From: Ligula intestinalis
Taxonomy: Eukaryota; Platyhelminthes; Cestoda; Diphyllobothriidea; Diphyllobothriidae
Direction: 5' to 3'
DNA: 64,000 bases
Assembly (NCBI GenBank): GCA_036362985.1
Contig: JAYGXS010000003.1
Coordinates: forward strand, 88,389,177-88,453,176
How positions within the stretch are numbered: the stretch's first letter is position 1; each line of letters begins with the position of its first letter. The translations under genes were made by a program, and so were the position numbers. The notes under the pieces are model-generated. The model saw only the letters and a program-made list of their open reading frames with translations, was not told the DNA's origin and ran no database searches. Positions 44,301 to 54,190 of this stretch are shown in pieces.

Positions 44301-47137
44301 GCCGTGCTATTCGCTGCAGTAGCTTGATGTTAATTTTGGGTTTCTCGCAATCAGCGGTGCACGATCCTCTCTTCATAGCGGACTGTTGTTTGCAATTTTG
44401 TGGGCTAACGTATGGTAGTATAAGATTAATTTGCCAAGTCCCAAGTCAATATACGCAACTATCGTAAAGTCGCTAAAGCGTGAATTATCGGAATATTACT
44501 TTACGCAGAGCTTGTCAGCCTTTCTTCCTAGTGTGATCTCTCGCTAATATATGTAGTGTGTTTTCTTCTAAAATGACCATTTTCATCACTTTCTTACGTA
44601 AAAGGAGCTAGTAAACCCCGTCTCTGGTACATTGAAGTCTCTTTCTCTGTTGCCTTTTCTGTTTCAGATCTGCGAAATTTCACTTGTGATGTTTGTGAAT
44701 ATTCTTTCAAAGACACGGGATCGCTGAAGAGGCACGTGAACACTGTGCACAAAAGTACGCCTCTTTTGTTTCATCCTTTGAATTTTCTCTCGTATTTTGG
44801 CCTGTGTTAGCCATTATTTGCTGTTAACACGAAGTTGAGTGGTGCATAGGACACGACAGAAAAAGAGAGTGAGGCTAGCCGCGGGGAAATTCATTTTCAC
44901 GGTAATTTAACGCATTACTAGTTGTAAAAGTTAGATGCGTTTGCATCCATCAAACGTTATGGCAGGATACCTATGTCTCCATTGGGATTGCGGGTCAGAA
45001 AAGCTCGCCGATGGAAAATTTTAACCCACCTGCAGAATGCGTGGTATGCTTTTTGAAAACTAGAACGTGTGTGGCACGCGTAGACGATGTATTTATGCAC
45101 CTGGCTCGTGCAATCCTCTGGCTGCCTGGGCATTATCTTCTTATATACCTGGTCATCAGTAATGTAAGAGGGAAGGTGGTAAATTAGTTCGTAAGTGCTC
45201 GGCGCTGCGCTCACACTGCGCGTAGGTGTCTTCTTCCGCGGCGGTTGGTCGGACGCACGAGGCATACATTGGACGGAGGCCTTGGACGACGTGAGCTACT
45301 GCTCGCCCCCTTCTCGGCTCAAGCGCAAAAACAGCTTCTGGTACACTGAAGTCTCCTACCCCATTGTTCTTTTGTTTCAGATCTGCGAAACTTCCTGTGT
45401 ACTATTTGTGGCCATTCTTCCAAACAGGCGGGAGCCCTGAAGAAGCATATCAACACTGTGCACAAAAGTACGTCCCTGGTTGTTTCATTCATTCCACTCG
45501 TCTTTTTGTCTGCTCTATGTTTGTACGTATTTTTTTGTGAAGTCGATTCAATGTCTGCGATTAGCTAATTCTAGGTCTTTGACGATTCCTGGTCCCCTAC
45601 CGAGGGTGTCAGACATGCTCGCGCTGATTCTTCATATAGTGTCCAGATTAAGTTAGACGATTGATATAAGGGTCATGGTTAGGGGAGTGAAGTTCAGATA
45701 CAGGACGCGGGAATAGGAATCTCTCTGGTGCTTGTTTGCTCCTTTAAGCTTACATGAATTTGCCGTCTACATATTGTAGCTAATATTTTGTGTCAAGTAG
45801 CGAAGGAGCCTTGACTTTTAGTTTCTGTATTGTTCTACCAGCGTCGGATGGAGGGTTACCGATCTGTTGCAGAAGCATACTCACCCCCTTGAGTGGTTTA
45901 AAGCCAGGCCAGATAGATGTCTGAGCGCTGTAATTGCTTGTGAACTTTTATATTATTTAGGTTTGAGAACTGCGAGCCTTTTGTTTGCAGTTTTGAAAGC
46001 ACCATTACGCAAAGGAAATTCGTGAAGCAGCATCTCGCGTGATTACATCTGGGCATCCTCCTCTTTTTTATTCGGTCCTTTAACGAACAAAATGTTCGTA
46101 TCCATAATCTGTCTACCCGACAAAGACTAGACGACAGTTTCTTTGGTCTCATAAGGTGGGCAAATGTTGGTTATTAACCATCCGATGTATGCACCACGGA
46201 AAATTTCTGTTGCACATCCGATTCCGGACTTTGTTGTGCCGTTTTGGTTTTAACTCTCATGAGGGGTGTTGTAACCGAGTGTGTTCCTGTGCCAACACAA
46301 GTTATGTCCCCCAGTACGTGTTAGGAAGAGAAGGCAGAACATGATAACAGATAGTACTCTATTGTCATTTGTACTAGTACATCAATTCTGTTTCTGTGTG
46401 TCCAACAGCTTGCCTTCTGTGGCCAGTCTCGTCTCGGCAGCAGTCGCGGGTCGTCGGCAGCGTATCCAGCAACAGAATCCCCGTTCTGCTTGCAGCCTCT
46501 CTAATTAAGGGCCAGTAGTTATTTTTCCCCATTGGCTCTCCAGTGGCCGTGTGCACGGTCGCTAACGCGCGCCTGTGCATTTGTCCTCAGCATTACCTCA
46601 CTGATAGCATCAACAGGGTCCCAAGGCAGTCTCGCTGACGCGTGCCTCTTTCGTCCCAACCTAATGTCTGCCCTTTGAAAATCGCGTGACTTGATCCGTT
46701 CTGTATGCGCCGGACTATCTTGTTCGCGCGCCTTTTTGTAGCATGACCTCAGACTGTCTGGATGGCTTGCTCGGTCATCCTAACAAAGGGGTGTTCTGAA
46801 ACCGTTTAAAACGTTCTCGATTTTCATAGGATAGGGTGCCCTGGATAATCAGTGACTATTTGAAATACAAACTGCTCTTTAAATAGCCAACTTCCCCATA
46901 ACCCACCTTACCCATTCGTACATTGCTGAAAAAGGGACTCGAAGTTATGCCTGCCTGTGGTTAGTTAATGTCAAGCTAAACTTCTTGAGCAGATGGCAGT
47001 GCTGCGAATAAGCTTAAATCGGGCATGGTTGTGGTAGCCTGAAGTTTTATGAATGCTTGTCACTTTTTACCGTTTTTCTGATTAATTCGTTTTCTGTTTT
47101 AGAGGAAAAACAAGAGAAACCGGAGAATCCGTCCTAG
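35340..47137 (+). CDS. C2H2 zinc-finger protein gene, one finger per exon (10 predicted exons, 5' end unknown)
   Basis: Predicted exons: 35340-35384, 35487-35739, 35775-35849, then six 87-nt finger exons (37423, 38554, 39716, 43974, 44668, 45381) and a terminal exon 47103-47137 with a stop. All have AG acceptors, mostly with strong pyrimidine tracts, and GT donors. The phases join and the sum, 930 nt, is a multiple of three, giving 309 residues so far. The N-terminal part is Ser/Pro/Thr-rich. Every finger is C-x2-C-x12-H-x4-H and the H-to-C linkers are 7 residues, as in canonical DNA-binding arrays, though without TGEKP. It is probably a nuclear DNA-binding protein. I do not recognise an ortholog. 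The model is from sequence only. Confidence 0.72.
35487..35739 (+). CDS. Zinc-finger gene, Ser/Pro/Thr-rich exon
   Basis: Acceptor GGTCTTAG|TTA; donor TCTG|GTGCGT. The frame is open throughout: basic start (LHRQRRRLFAQQ), then KPSPASSPSPAE and IPPIIPTGDLN, composition typical of a disordered transcription-factor region. Followed by an unusually short intron (35 bp, 35740-35774). Confidence 0.6.
35775..35849 (+). CDS. Zinc-finger gene, acidic exon (75 nt, phase 1-1)
   Basis: Acceptor TTATCCTTACAG|GG and strong donor TTGC|GTGAGT. Reads LLYSKVEEPAGEEPANDLES, then GHSL; acidic and flexible. Symmetric phase 1 like the finger exons, so it joins the first finger exon in frame. Confidence 0.6.
37423..37509 (+). 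CDS. Finger exon a
   Basis: 87 nt, phase 1-1, after CCGTTTTTCAG and before GTACGT. Encodes WTCEYCTKGFPRKGILNKH, with the second zinc-ligand His five residues on. Predicted helix contact positions -1, 2, 3, 6 are R, G, I, K. Its duplicate at 43155 is dead. Confidence 0.75.
38554..38640 (+). CDS. Finger exon b
   Basis: 87 nt, phase 1-1, after CCCTTTCAG and before GTACGC. Encodes FNCEICTASFSWKENLTRH and a second His at x4. Contact positions W, E, N, R. Paralogous to 43974-44060. Confidence 0.8.
39716..39802 (+). CDS. Finger exon c
   Basis: 87 nt, phase 1-1, after ATTGTTTCAG and before GTACGC. Encodes FPCDVCGCSFKDMGSLKRH plus His at x4. Contact positions D, G, S, R, the same as its paralog at 44668-44754. 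Confidence 0.8.
40451..40480. repeat. (GA)n microsatellite
   Basis: About 13 AG/GA units with one GC interruption, in an intron of the zinc-finger gene. Not present at the equivalent place of unit 2. Confidence 0.9.
43155..43237 (+). pseudogene. Dead finger exon a' (paralog of finger a)
   Basis: Aligns to exon a along its length and into both flanking introns. The acceptor AG has become GG, the donor GTACGT is deleted, the second zinc-ligand Cys and both His are lost, and the length is 83 instead of 87. It should be skipped; skipping keeps the phase because all finger exons are phase 1-1. Confidence 0.75.
43974..44060 (+). CDS. Finger exon b'
   Basis: 87 nt, phase 1-1, after GGCTTTCACAG and before GTGCGC. 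Encodes FNCETCDASFSLRENLTRH plus His at x4. Contact positions L, E, N, R against W, E, N, R in exon b. The donor GTGCGC is the least canonical of the set. Confidence 0.78.
44668..44754 (+). CDS. Finger exon c'
   Basis: 87 nt, phase 1-1, after TCTGTTTCAG and before GTACGC. Encodes FTCDVCEYSFKDTGSLKRH plus His at x4. Contact positions D, G, S, R are identical to exon c although other residues differ. Confidence 0.8.
45381..45467 (+). CDS. Finger exon d (extra copy derived from exon c)
   Basis: 87 nt, phase 1-1. About 60 bases of upstream intron (CTTCTGGTACACTGAAGTC) match the intron before exon c, so this is a local duplicate of c. Encodes FLCTICGHSSKQAGALKKH plus His at x4. The core aromatic residue is Ser rather than Phe, which may weaken folding. 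Contacts Q, G, A, K. Unit 1 has no equivalent. Confidence 0.75.
47103..47137 (+). CDS. Zinc-finger gene, terminal exon
   Basis: The acceptor TTTTCTGTTTTAG is followed by a phase-1-compatible start and KEKQEKPENPS, then TAG. It joins exon d in frame. A basic/charged tail after the last finger is ordinary. An AATAAA is at about 47598, but nearer signals were not found. Confidence 0.5.
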
Positions 47138-48429
47138 TCCACTCCTCACTGATCACAGCGCACCCTTTATTATATATATATATATCTACGCATTTATATA
47201 CAAATGCTCAATGCAAATAACCATATGTATCTATAAACGTGCATATAATTATGTTGTATATTATTATTTTCGAGCATCCGAGCTCGCAGCTGCATGACTT
47301 TTACCGTTTTCCACATATCCTCCCTTCCACTTATATTTACATGACAAGCTTTCGGCAAGGAACCATTAAATCAGTTACCTATGAAGGCTTTTGCTTTGTG
47401 TTCTGCTGTTGTTACAAGTGGAGGATAAGGAGTATAACCTGCAACTACGTAACTGGTGCAAGGTCTATACGAAACACTTTCGGTCTTCCATATAATTTTT
47501 TCTGGATTAGGCAATGAGTGACATGCGTACATTTGGGGCGAACTTTGGTGACTACCCTTGAAACACCAGCCTCTCCGGGCCCCAGCATTTGAGTCAGCAA
47601 ATAAAGGGATTCGTTATCGATCGTGTTCAAGGGGATAAAAGTGCAAGGTTCGCTTTTACTAATGGCGTACGGGGATCATGTTTAATCTTACTTGGGTCAA
47701 GTCTCACACTCAGCCTTCTGCAATGTATGGAATCTACCAATTCGGATATCTTAAGCTGAGGGACATAACTAGAATCCGTTGGATGCCTACCGGGCGCAGT
47801 GCAATGATAGAGGTTTGCGCAGGTTTGAACAATTAATTTGACCCAGTAGTGAAATACTTGGATGGGTTTGAGCCCATGCCAGCAGTATTTGACCTACCTG
47901 TGAAGGCTTGTTAGCTTGCCTTGCAGTGGAGACCGAGATGGAGAACTAATCAGCGGTCAATAGCACATCATACCGGTTTGTCATCTGGGGAAGACCCAAT
48001 TCCGCAGCCGTCAACTACAGGAGAGAGGGAGAGAGAGCGGGTTTTTGTGGGATGATTTAAGGAGATCAGTGCCTTAGCGGCTTTCGATCCTATGACATTT
48101 CCCAAGTAGAGCCACCCGCATGAAAGTGGCCTTTGTAGTTGACAAATAACTTCGCTCTGCCCGTCTCTGACAAAGCGGTTGGGAGCAGAGTATGCAGTTC
48201 TTAGTGTAGTGTTTGCCACCGTCCAAGTTAACCCTTTGGTGGGGCATAGACAATGATGATCGTCACCAATTTGGTTCTTTCGGGCGGCTGTGATTCGCTG
48301 CATCAGGCGGGACAGTCGTCAAACCAACTCTCCTTCTTAAGGGTGGGAGCTATAGTTTATATATCTTTGGACGCCCGCTCCACAGGAAGGTGTATCGAGC
48401 ACAATCGGATTACACTGATAGTCGCGATG
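47138..48429. other. 3' flank of the zinc-finger gene, no other gene seen
   Basis: Contains the presumed 3' UTR and an AATAAA at ~47598. Beyond that I recognise no coding motif. A GAGAGGGAGAGAGAG run lies at 48020. The + frame starting 48253 only becomes LINE-like at about 48430. Confidence 0.4.
47167..47185. repeat. (TA)n microsatellite
   Basis: Short TATATA run in the presumed 3' UTR of the zinc-finger gene. Confidence 0.8.
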
Positions 48430-51190
48430 TCCCATTTGGAACATTCGGATTTTCCTTTCCGTAAACATGCCGTGTTGTCTTGCAAGCATGTTAGTATTTT
48501 GTGTGGTGACTTTAGTCGTGTGAATCTACGTCCCCTTATATTGTTAGGTTTTGATGACTTAGTTTCCTTGAACGTTCGTGCTGATGCCCCTCGTGATAAC
48601 ATATTGACCAATTATCCAAAGCCTTCGCTGCCAAAAATAGACTTCGTTGTCAGCCTCAGATCATTCTGTGTTATTGGGTCTGCCAAGCATCCATTGTAGT
48701 TCTGAGAAAGAGCTGTTAGCAAAACTCGAGAGGAAACTAAAGGTTCGCGACGCGTCCTCGCATAATATTTTTTTCTTCCTTGCCATCATACCGAACAACC
48801 TGCCTGCCCTTTTTGGACACTCGAACGTCGAGTCATGCTCCAGTTATCTTACAACTTTTTAAATGAACTTCTTACTATCTGCAGTCCTCTTGACACTGTT
48901 ATGGTTAGACCTGACAGAATCTATTCTCCCCATCTAAAAACTTCGAGACGCCAAAAGGAATTGTTTCAAAAACAAGGTCTACGGGATAGACTTACGGATG
49001 TGAACCTCCTAATAAAGCGTGAGATTTCAAGGCTCAGCGACCTTTTCGATAGTCATTTTTTTACTCCTTCTACATCTTCCTCTCCCCTCTACTTGAATGA
49101 AATTTGGAAGATTCTTAAGCGTCTCACTGGTCGATGCAATAAATTGTCATATGTGAGAAGAAATAGCAATCTCGGGAACCATAATTTTCACATCCTGACT
49201 TTTAAAAATCAGACGAGTTTCTGTCGTCGGAAGGAGGTGTCGTACCGCGCCTCACAGTACTTATGGGTAGGTGACAAACAGAGTTAATGGAGTTTGTGAA
49301 TTTTGCGGTAGGCGAGGGTGGGGTGGTCTGTGGCAGTTAAAGCCCAGGGCGGTTACTGACAGGTAACAGCCACCCTTCGGGTGTTTGTTCTTAGTCCATT
49401 TGCAGTTGCAATCAGTCCAGGGTACATGGGAGGTAGGGTGGGCTAATCAATCCGGCCAATTGCCTGCGAGTGACGGTGGCAACTCAAGGATCCGTTCATC
49501 GGGTTTTTTGCCATATGTAGATGCTGACTTTGATCGTATAAATGCAAAATTCATCCACACGCTCACTGGCTCCAACCTACCATCAAACGCTATTTCCTTA
49601 TTATCGATTGTCTTTGTTCCCATGTCTGTGGAAACCGTGATGAAATATTTTAAGAAGGATCGACGTTCAACAGCTGCTGGACCAGATAGGATCTCACCGT
49701 ATCGCCTGAAATCCTGCTCCTTTCAGTAAACCCATGCATTGACACACCTCATCAGCCTATCCTTCGTGGAGTCTAATATTTTCGATGATTGTGATCAGTG
49801 ATAACCACTCTCATCCCGAAAAAAACACTTCTTTGAGGTTAAGATCCTTTCGTCCAATTGCCTGCTCTTCTGCCCTACTGACACTTGCAGAACGAGTTGC
49901 CTTCGACATCATTTTACGGATTTCCTCCAATTTTTCCGATCTATTGCAAGTTGCCTATAAGGGTAGACATAGTACACTAGATTTTGTTACTCTGGTAGTC
50001 CATTCTGCTTTCAGAGATTATGATAAGTGCTGCCGTGCGTATGGATGTGCTTTTCTCGTCCACTTCTTAGCCTTTAATCCCAGCCGCGCCATCTTCTACT
50101 TTCTTAAAGTTCTGAATGCAGCTCTCCCGGCCGGGCTGTCTCTTGGCTTAGAGACTATTTCACTTACCGCAATCAATTCTTTCGATGCGGCAGGCTAAAA
50201 TCTACAGTCCTTTCAACCAACTGTGGAGTTCTCCAAGGGTCTATATTATCCTTTCATCTCCTCTTCCTCCACACTGAAGACCTACTATCGCCAAACGAAT
50301 GTCTGCTTGTTGAATATGCTAATGATATGGTTGTCGGGCATCCTCTCAAAGGTCAGGCCCTTCTCTAAGTATTGAAGGATGGCCTGGACAACCCCTTAAC
50401 ATGGTCCTCAGAAAATGGCTCTCTACTTAACGAGCGGAATCAGTCCAGTGTATTTTTCGACTGCGACCCTCTCCAATTCCTGAAGCTATCAACATTCTGC
50501 CCAATGTGGTATCCTTTTTCCGATACCTTGGTGGTATTCTGGCATCTAACCTTACATTTGCTCTTCACATAAAAGGCCTTCTTTATTAAAATCCGTTTAC
50601 TTTCATATTACATCCGCCATTTTCGTTCATATCTCACACCGCAAGCCCCAATCTGGCGATTTATAGATATGTGCATTCTCCTCCTCACGTTTTACTGCAC
50701 TCCAGTTATTTTTCTAAATTTACTTAAAAAGACCTGATCATTCTTAAACGTATTCTCTGAATGCTCTCTTCAGCTGCCGTTGTTTCCTATGTTTTTTAAC
50801 TGAAATTATAATACAGCGCTACTTTAAAACGGTCAAGCAATTTTCTGATCGCATCTTTAGTGAGGTCGCTCACCCTCTCCACTCTGAACTAATGTCTGCG
50901 AAGTCTTCTCGTACAATGCACCGAGGCTTCCGTCATAGGTCTTGCCGTATGTCTGCATATCAGCACTCCGTACTCCCGTTTATAGCATGCTACCTTACGT
51001 GTGAAGATACGTAGATTGAGAAGTTGAAAATTGACCTGTGTCCATAGTGGATGTGGATATCGTGTGAAACTTTAAGTTTGAGTGTTTGATGTTTTTTTAA
51101 CTTTGACCTTTTACCATGACCGCTAACTTATCTTATCCCTTGCCCTCCGTGATTGGAGCCATTTTTTGATGAAAACAGGATATTGCTTTC
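48430..51190 (+). pseudogene. LINE family G, copy 1 (endonuclease end plus RT)
   Basis: The + strand reads SILCGDFSRVNLRPLILLGF (endonuclease), ASDHSVLLGL, LDTVMVRPDRIYSPHLKTSR, IWKILKRLTGRCN, an insertion, then SVETVMKYFKKDRRSTAAGP, AYKGRHSTLDFVTLVVHSAF and EYANDMVVGHPL. It is collinear with the minus-strand copy at 58230-61250. The RT catalytic YADD is YAND and there are many frameshifts, so it is dead. The 3' end shares CCGT..TTGGAGCCATTTTTTG with copy 2. The clade is uncertain; the FAYK-type motif suggests a CR1/L2/Rex1-like lineage. Confidence 0.72.
49155..49511. mobile_element. 357-bp noncoding insertion with 7-bp target duplication
   Basis: It splits the LINE G frame between KLSYV and VDADFD, which are contiguous in copy 2 (59850-59900). 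CATATGT occurs immediately before (49148-49154) and at the end (49512-49518). The body is GC-richer, with GGCGAGGGTGGGGTGG and no open frame, no clear terminal inverted repeat and no A-tail. Family unknown. Confidence 0.65.
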
Positions 51191-51675
51191 CTGATAAAGC
51201 ATTCTGACTCAGGCCTGAGCGCCAATTTCTTGCAAGGAACACTGTCGTTTGCTATACATAATTACCTAAATATTGTGTTTTAGTTGGCCGGTTTTGTTTT
51301 TATTTCATATAATACTTTTATATATTATGTTTATACGGCTTTCCTTGCAAATATTTACTTTTAATCGCAGTATTTTATGTTTACATTCTATTTTAATCAC
51401 TTTAGCTTAGTTTATCTATTGTTTAGTTTTTCTTTCGTTTACTACTTAGTTGTACTTATTTTTAAGTGTTCAGTTAAATCACTTTGCTTTACCGTATGTT
51501 AGTTCAATAAGTTCAGATTGTTTTTATTTCGCTTTTAAATTTTATTTTGACCTAGATTATGTTCCCGTTTAGTTAAGTTCAATTCACTTTTACTGAAATC
51601 AATGAAATTATTGTCTGCATCGAATCAATTCCATATGCATGCAACTCACTTATATCAACCACCAAGGGAGAGTTT
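51191..51675 (+). other. T-rich 3' region of LINE G copy 1
   Basis: The strand is strongly T-over-A biased with repeated TTTAGTT-like words and no frame. Most likely the LINE 3' UTR or its remnant; it ends at the solo LTR. Confidence 0.4.
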
Positions 51676-52199
51676 TGTAGTGACTTTATCACTACAAATA
51701 TACAAAACGTCTTAGCAAATACGCGATGAAAACTTTCAAGGGTACACTAACTGCTAATAAGGGATTTACCAGTCTATTCTAGTGGAAAAGTCGCAAAATC
51801 CAGTAAAGAGATTGACGATGAAGATTAGAAATGATACAACTCACTTAGATCCTTCACGATCCTAGTCGGCAGTAGTCAAGTAGTCGACTTGCCAAAGGAT
51901 AACTCTGCGAGGACTGGATCCAAGTTCGTTGGGCTGTGAGTTGCAAAATGGGGAGGAAACTCGTTTGCAACTTGTCGCTGGATTCTCCTGGAGCCCGAGA
52001 GTGATCACCAGATAGGTGTCGTTGAAGGGCAAAATAAACAGCGGCAGGTGAGGAGGGAATTGAGCTGTGGAGAGTGATTAGCAAGATAGTTGCTAGCACG
52101 CGTCAAAACCGAAAGTGTGAGAAAGTGTTGTATTTTTGTTTTAACAAACTTGGTTATTGATAAATTTAAACAACACGTAAGTAGGGCCAAGAGCCCACA
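51676..52199 (-). repeat. Solo LTR of the Gypsy family
   Basis: 524 bp, TG...CA ends on the minus strand, matching 13677-14168 along its length with an extra ~30-bp segment at about 51945. It is flanked by GTTT on both sides (51672-51675 and 52200-52203), a 4-bp target duplication. No Gypsy internal sequence adjoins, so it formed by LTR-LTR recombination. Confidence 0.85.
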
Positions 52200-52410
52200 G
52201 TTTCGATAGTGGCGGGTTCTCTTGCCTTCTTCACCTTGATGGCAGACTCGGCAATCGACAAGGGTGTACTGTGATCGCTGCTCCGGCACTTCGAGGATCT
52301 CGAGATATCTATGATAACTTTCTTGAAGTTACCATAACTGAATGGTCGAGAATATGCGTGGTACACGTAACTGAATAGAAGAAGGTAAGACGTTCTGTGG
52401 GACAAGGATT

Positions 52411-52460
52411 GTATTTGTCCGACGTTTCGAACTCTACCGCACGCTAATTGTCAAGGAATG
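52411..52460 (-). ncRNA. Hammerhead-like remnant at the PLE-d end
   Basis: The minus strand has CC, a degenerate core (UUGACAA for CUGANGA), a hairpin region, CGAAA, CGUC, then GGAC and AAAUACA. The ACGU palindrome of stem III is kept. Stem I is CC/GG here against CU/AG in the other copies, a compensated difference. Core mutations imply inactivity. Confidence 0.4.
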
Positions 52461-52599
52461 AAAAAACGTACGGCTCACAGTGTTATTAAGTCGGTTCTGC
52501 GAGTATTGACCTCTGCCCTCGATCTGCTCGAGCAACGCGAGGTAGGCCTCAGGAAGCTCGACATGCCTATTAATTGAGCCCGCACGTGAATGCCAAGCT

Positions 52600-53706
52600 T
52601 CCTGCAGCAGGCCTGAAGTTCGGTCGGCTGACCGGCCCAGTATTCGCACGTGTTCAAAGTTGAAGCTGTGCCCCGGCCTGGATGCGTGGGCGGCCACCAG
52701 AGAGTTCATGCTGGTGCATTCTCGTGAGAACCCGTTTGCCGGTTTCACCAAAATAATTGTCTTAACCGCAAAGACAGTCAATACGATAAATGACACCTGA
52801 ATTTTGGTTAACGGGAACTGTGTCCTTGGGCCGCATAAGGTACCTGCGGATTGTTGCTTCCGGTCTGTGAGCAACGCCAATTCTATATTTGCTGACCAGT
52901 CGGGCGAATTCTTCCGAAACACCAGCAGTATAGGGTATTGCTCGCCAGCGTGTCGGTTCTAGCTGTCTCGTTGGTTTTCTTCGTTTGGCTCCTCGCCTGC
53001 ATTTTTCGACGAATGCGCCAGGATAGCCATTCATGATGAAAAGTTTCCACAGATACTGGATCTCGGCCTTCTTGTCATCTGGTGAGCTGCAATGAGTTTC
53101 TGCAGGGTGATATAGCGTTCGCACGCAGCTACGTTTGTGCGAGACGGGATGGTTGCTGAGGTAACTCAGGATGCAAGACGTATTTGTCGCCTTCCTGTAA
53201 ACTGTTTTTTTTAGCTCCCCACCGTCTTTTCTGCACACGAGCACGTTGAGGAACGGTAACTGGTAGTCTTCTTCTTCCTCCATCGTGAACTGGATGTCGG
53301 GGAAGATCGAGTTCAGATTCTCTGTGAAATTCTCAATCATGTCTCGACGAATGATGACAAACGTGTCATCAACGTACCGAACCCACAATCGTGGTCGAGA
53401 GTGTTCGAAAGCCAATGCCTCCAGTCGTTGTACTACTGCTTCAGCAATCAGGGCAGATAACGGCGACCCCATTGGTGTACATTTTACTTGTTCATACACT
53501 GTTCCATCGAAGGTGAAAAAGGTGCTCAGTGTTTCCGGAGTCCAATGAGTCAGACAATGACTCATGTCACTGACATCACCTGTTAACCGAGATAGTATAA
53601 TAATGTAATTATAATGCCCGTGATGATTGAGCAGTCGTGTACGTTCCCTGTTTCCCACTAACTGACGGCTGCTAACTTTTTCGTGTTCAGTTATGTGAAC
53701 GACCAC
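52600..53706 (-). pseudogene. PLE-d reverse transcriptase and GIY-YIG endonuclease
   Basis: A 314-codon frame. RT: STFFTFDGTVYEQVKCTPMG, SPLSALIAEAVVQRLEAL, LWVRYVDDTFVIIRRD (catalytic YVDD intact), FTENLNSIFPDIQFTMEEE, YQLPFLNVLVCRKDGG, TVYRKATNT, HKRSCVRTLYHPAE, IQYLWKLFIMNGYPGAF, KYRIGVAHRP. GIY-YIG: SGVIYRIDCLCG, an in-frame TAA, then DNYFGETGKRVLTRM; a further frameshift places HASRPGHSFNFEHVRILG in another frame. The stop and the shift disable the nuclease. The enzyme would act in the nucleus at nicked or telomeric DNA. Confidence 0.85.
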
Positions 53707-53749
53707 TGTTTAAATTTGTCTAATGTAACTATGCACTTTTCATTTATTA

Positions 53750-54190
53750 CGTCACCTTTAGGGAGCTCAAAGACTTTTAGCTGTCTTTTCATCAATAAAA
53801 GTATACTGAAAACTCAGGAATACCTGAGGGCAGTCTACCCCAATCACAGTATTAGGGATGGATGTTCACGCAGGTTTAATGTAGGCGCTATCCCGAAAGA
53901 ATGACAAATAAATGGTGGGTCTGCAAAGCATATTTGAAGGTCGAGGGTAGCTTCTTTAAACTTCGAAGATTAGTGAATGATCAATCTAAAAGGTTTAACT
54001 ACGTGATCAAACGACTTCTGCTCTTGGCTTTTTTTTTGTACACATTACCGGTTAGCACACGTAGTCACCGCTGTGCAAAAGTTTGGATGTTAACACCAAA
54101 ATGAGATGAGGTTGCTGGGGGCTTAAAGTCATTCCCACACAGGTTTGCTGATGGAGTGAATGCGGTGAAGTCACCAGTCTGCAGGATTCC
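53750..54190 (-). mobile_element. LINE-like fragment inserted in PLE-d
   Basis: The sequence between the PLE N-terminal and RT core frames does not show the expected YGLPKVHK stretch. Instead the minus strand gives scattered matches to a LINE RT entry (PADW.LHRIHSISKP) with many stops. Boundaries are approximate and the identification is tentative. Confidence 0.4.

Larger units (their letters stand above)
40880..45300 (+). repeat. Zinc-finger segmental duplication, unit 2
   Basis: Partner of 35900-40260. A further partial copy of the 41590-41950 segment appears at 45640-45960, so duplication occurred in more than one step. About 650 bp (42480-43130) has no counterpart in unit 1. Confidence 0.7.

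Noticed and set aside
40451..48040. CRISPR or other prokaryotic defence arrays suggested by repeated words
   Set aside because: The repeats are intron paralogy and simple sequence (GA runs); no regular spacers exist and the genome is eukaryotic.
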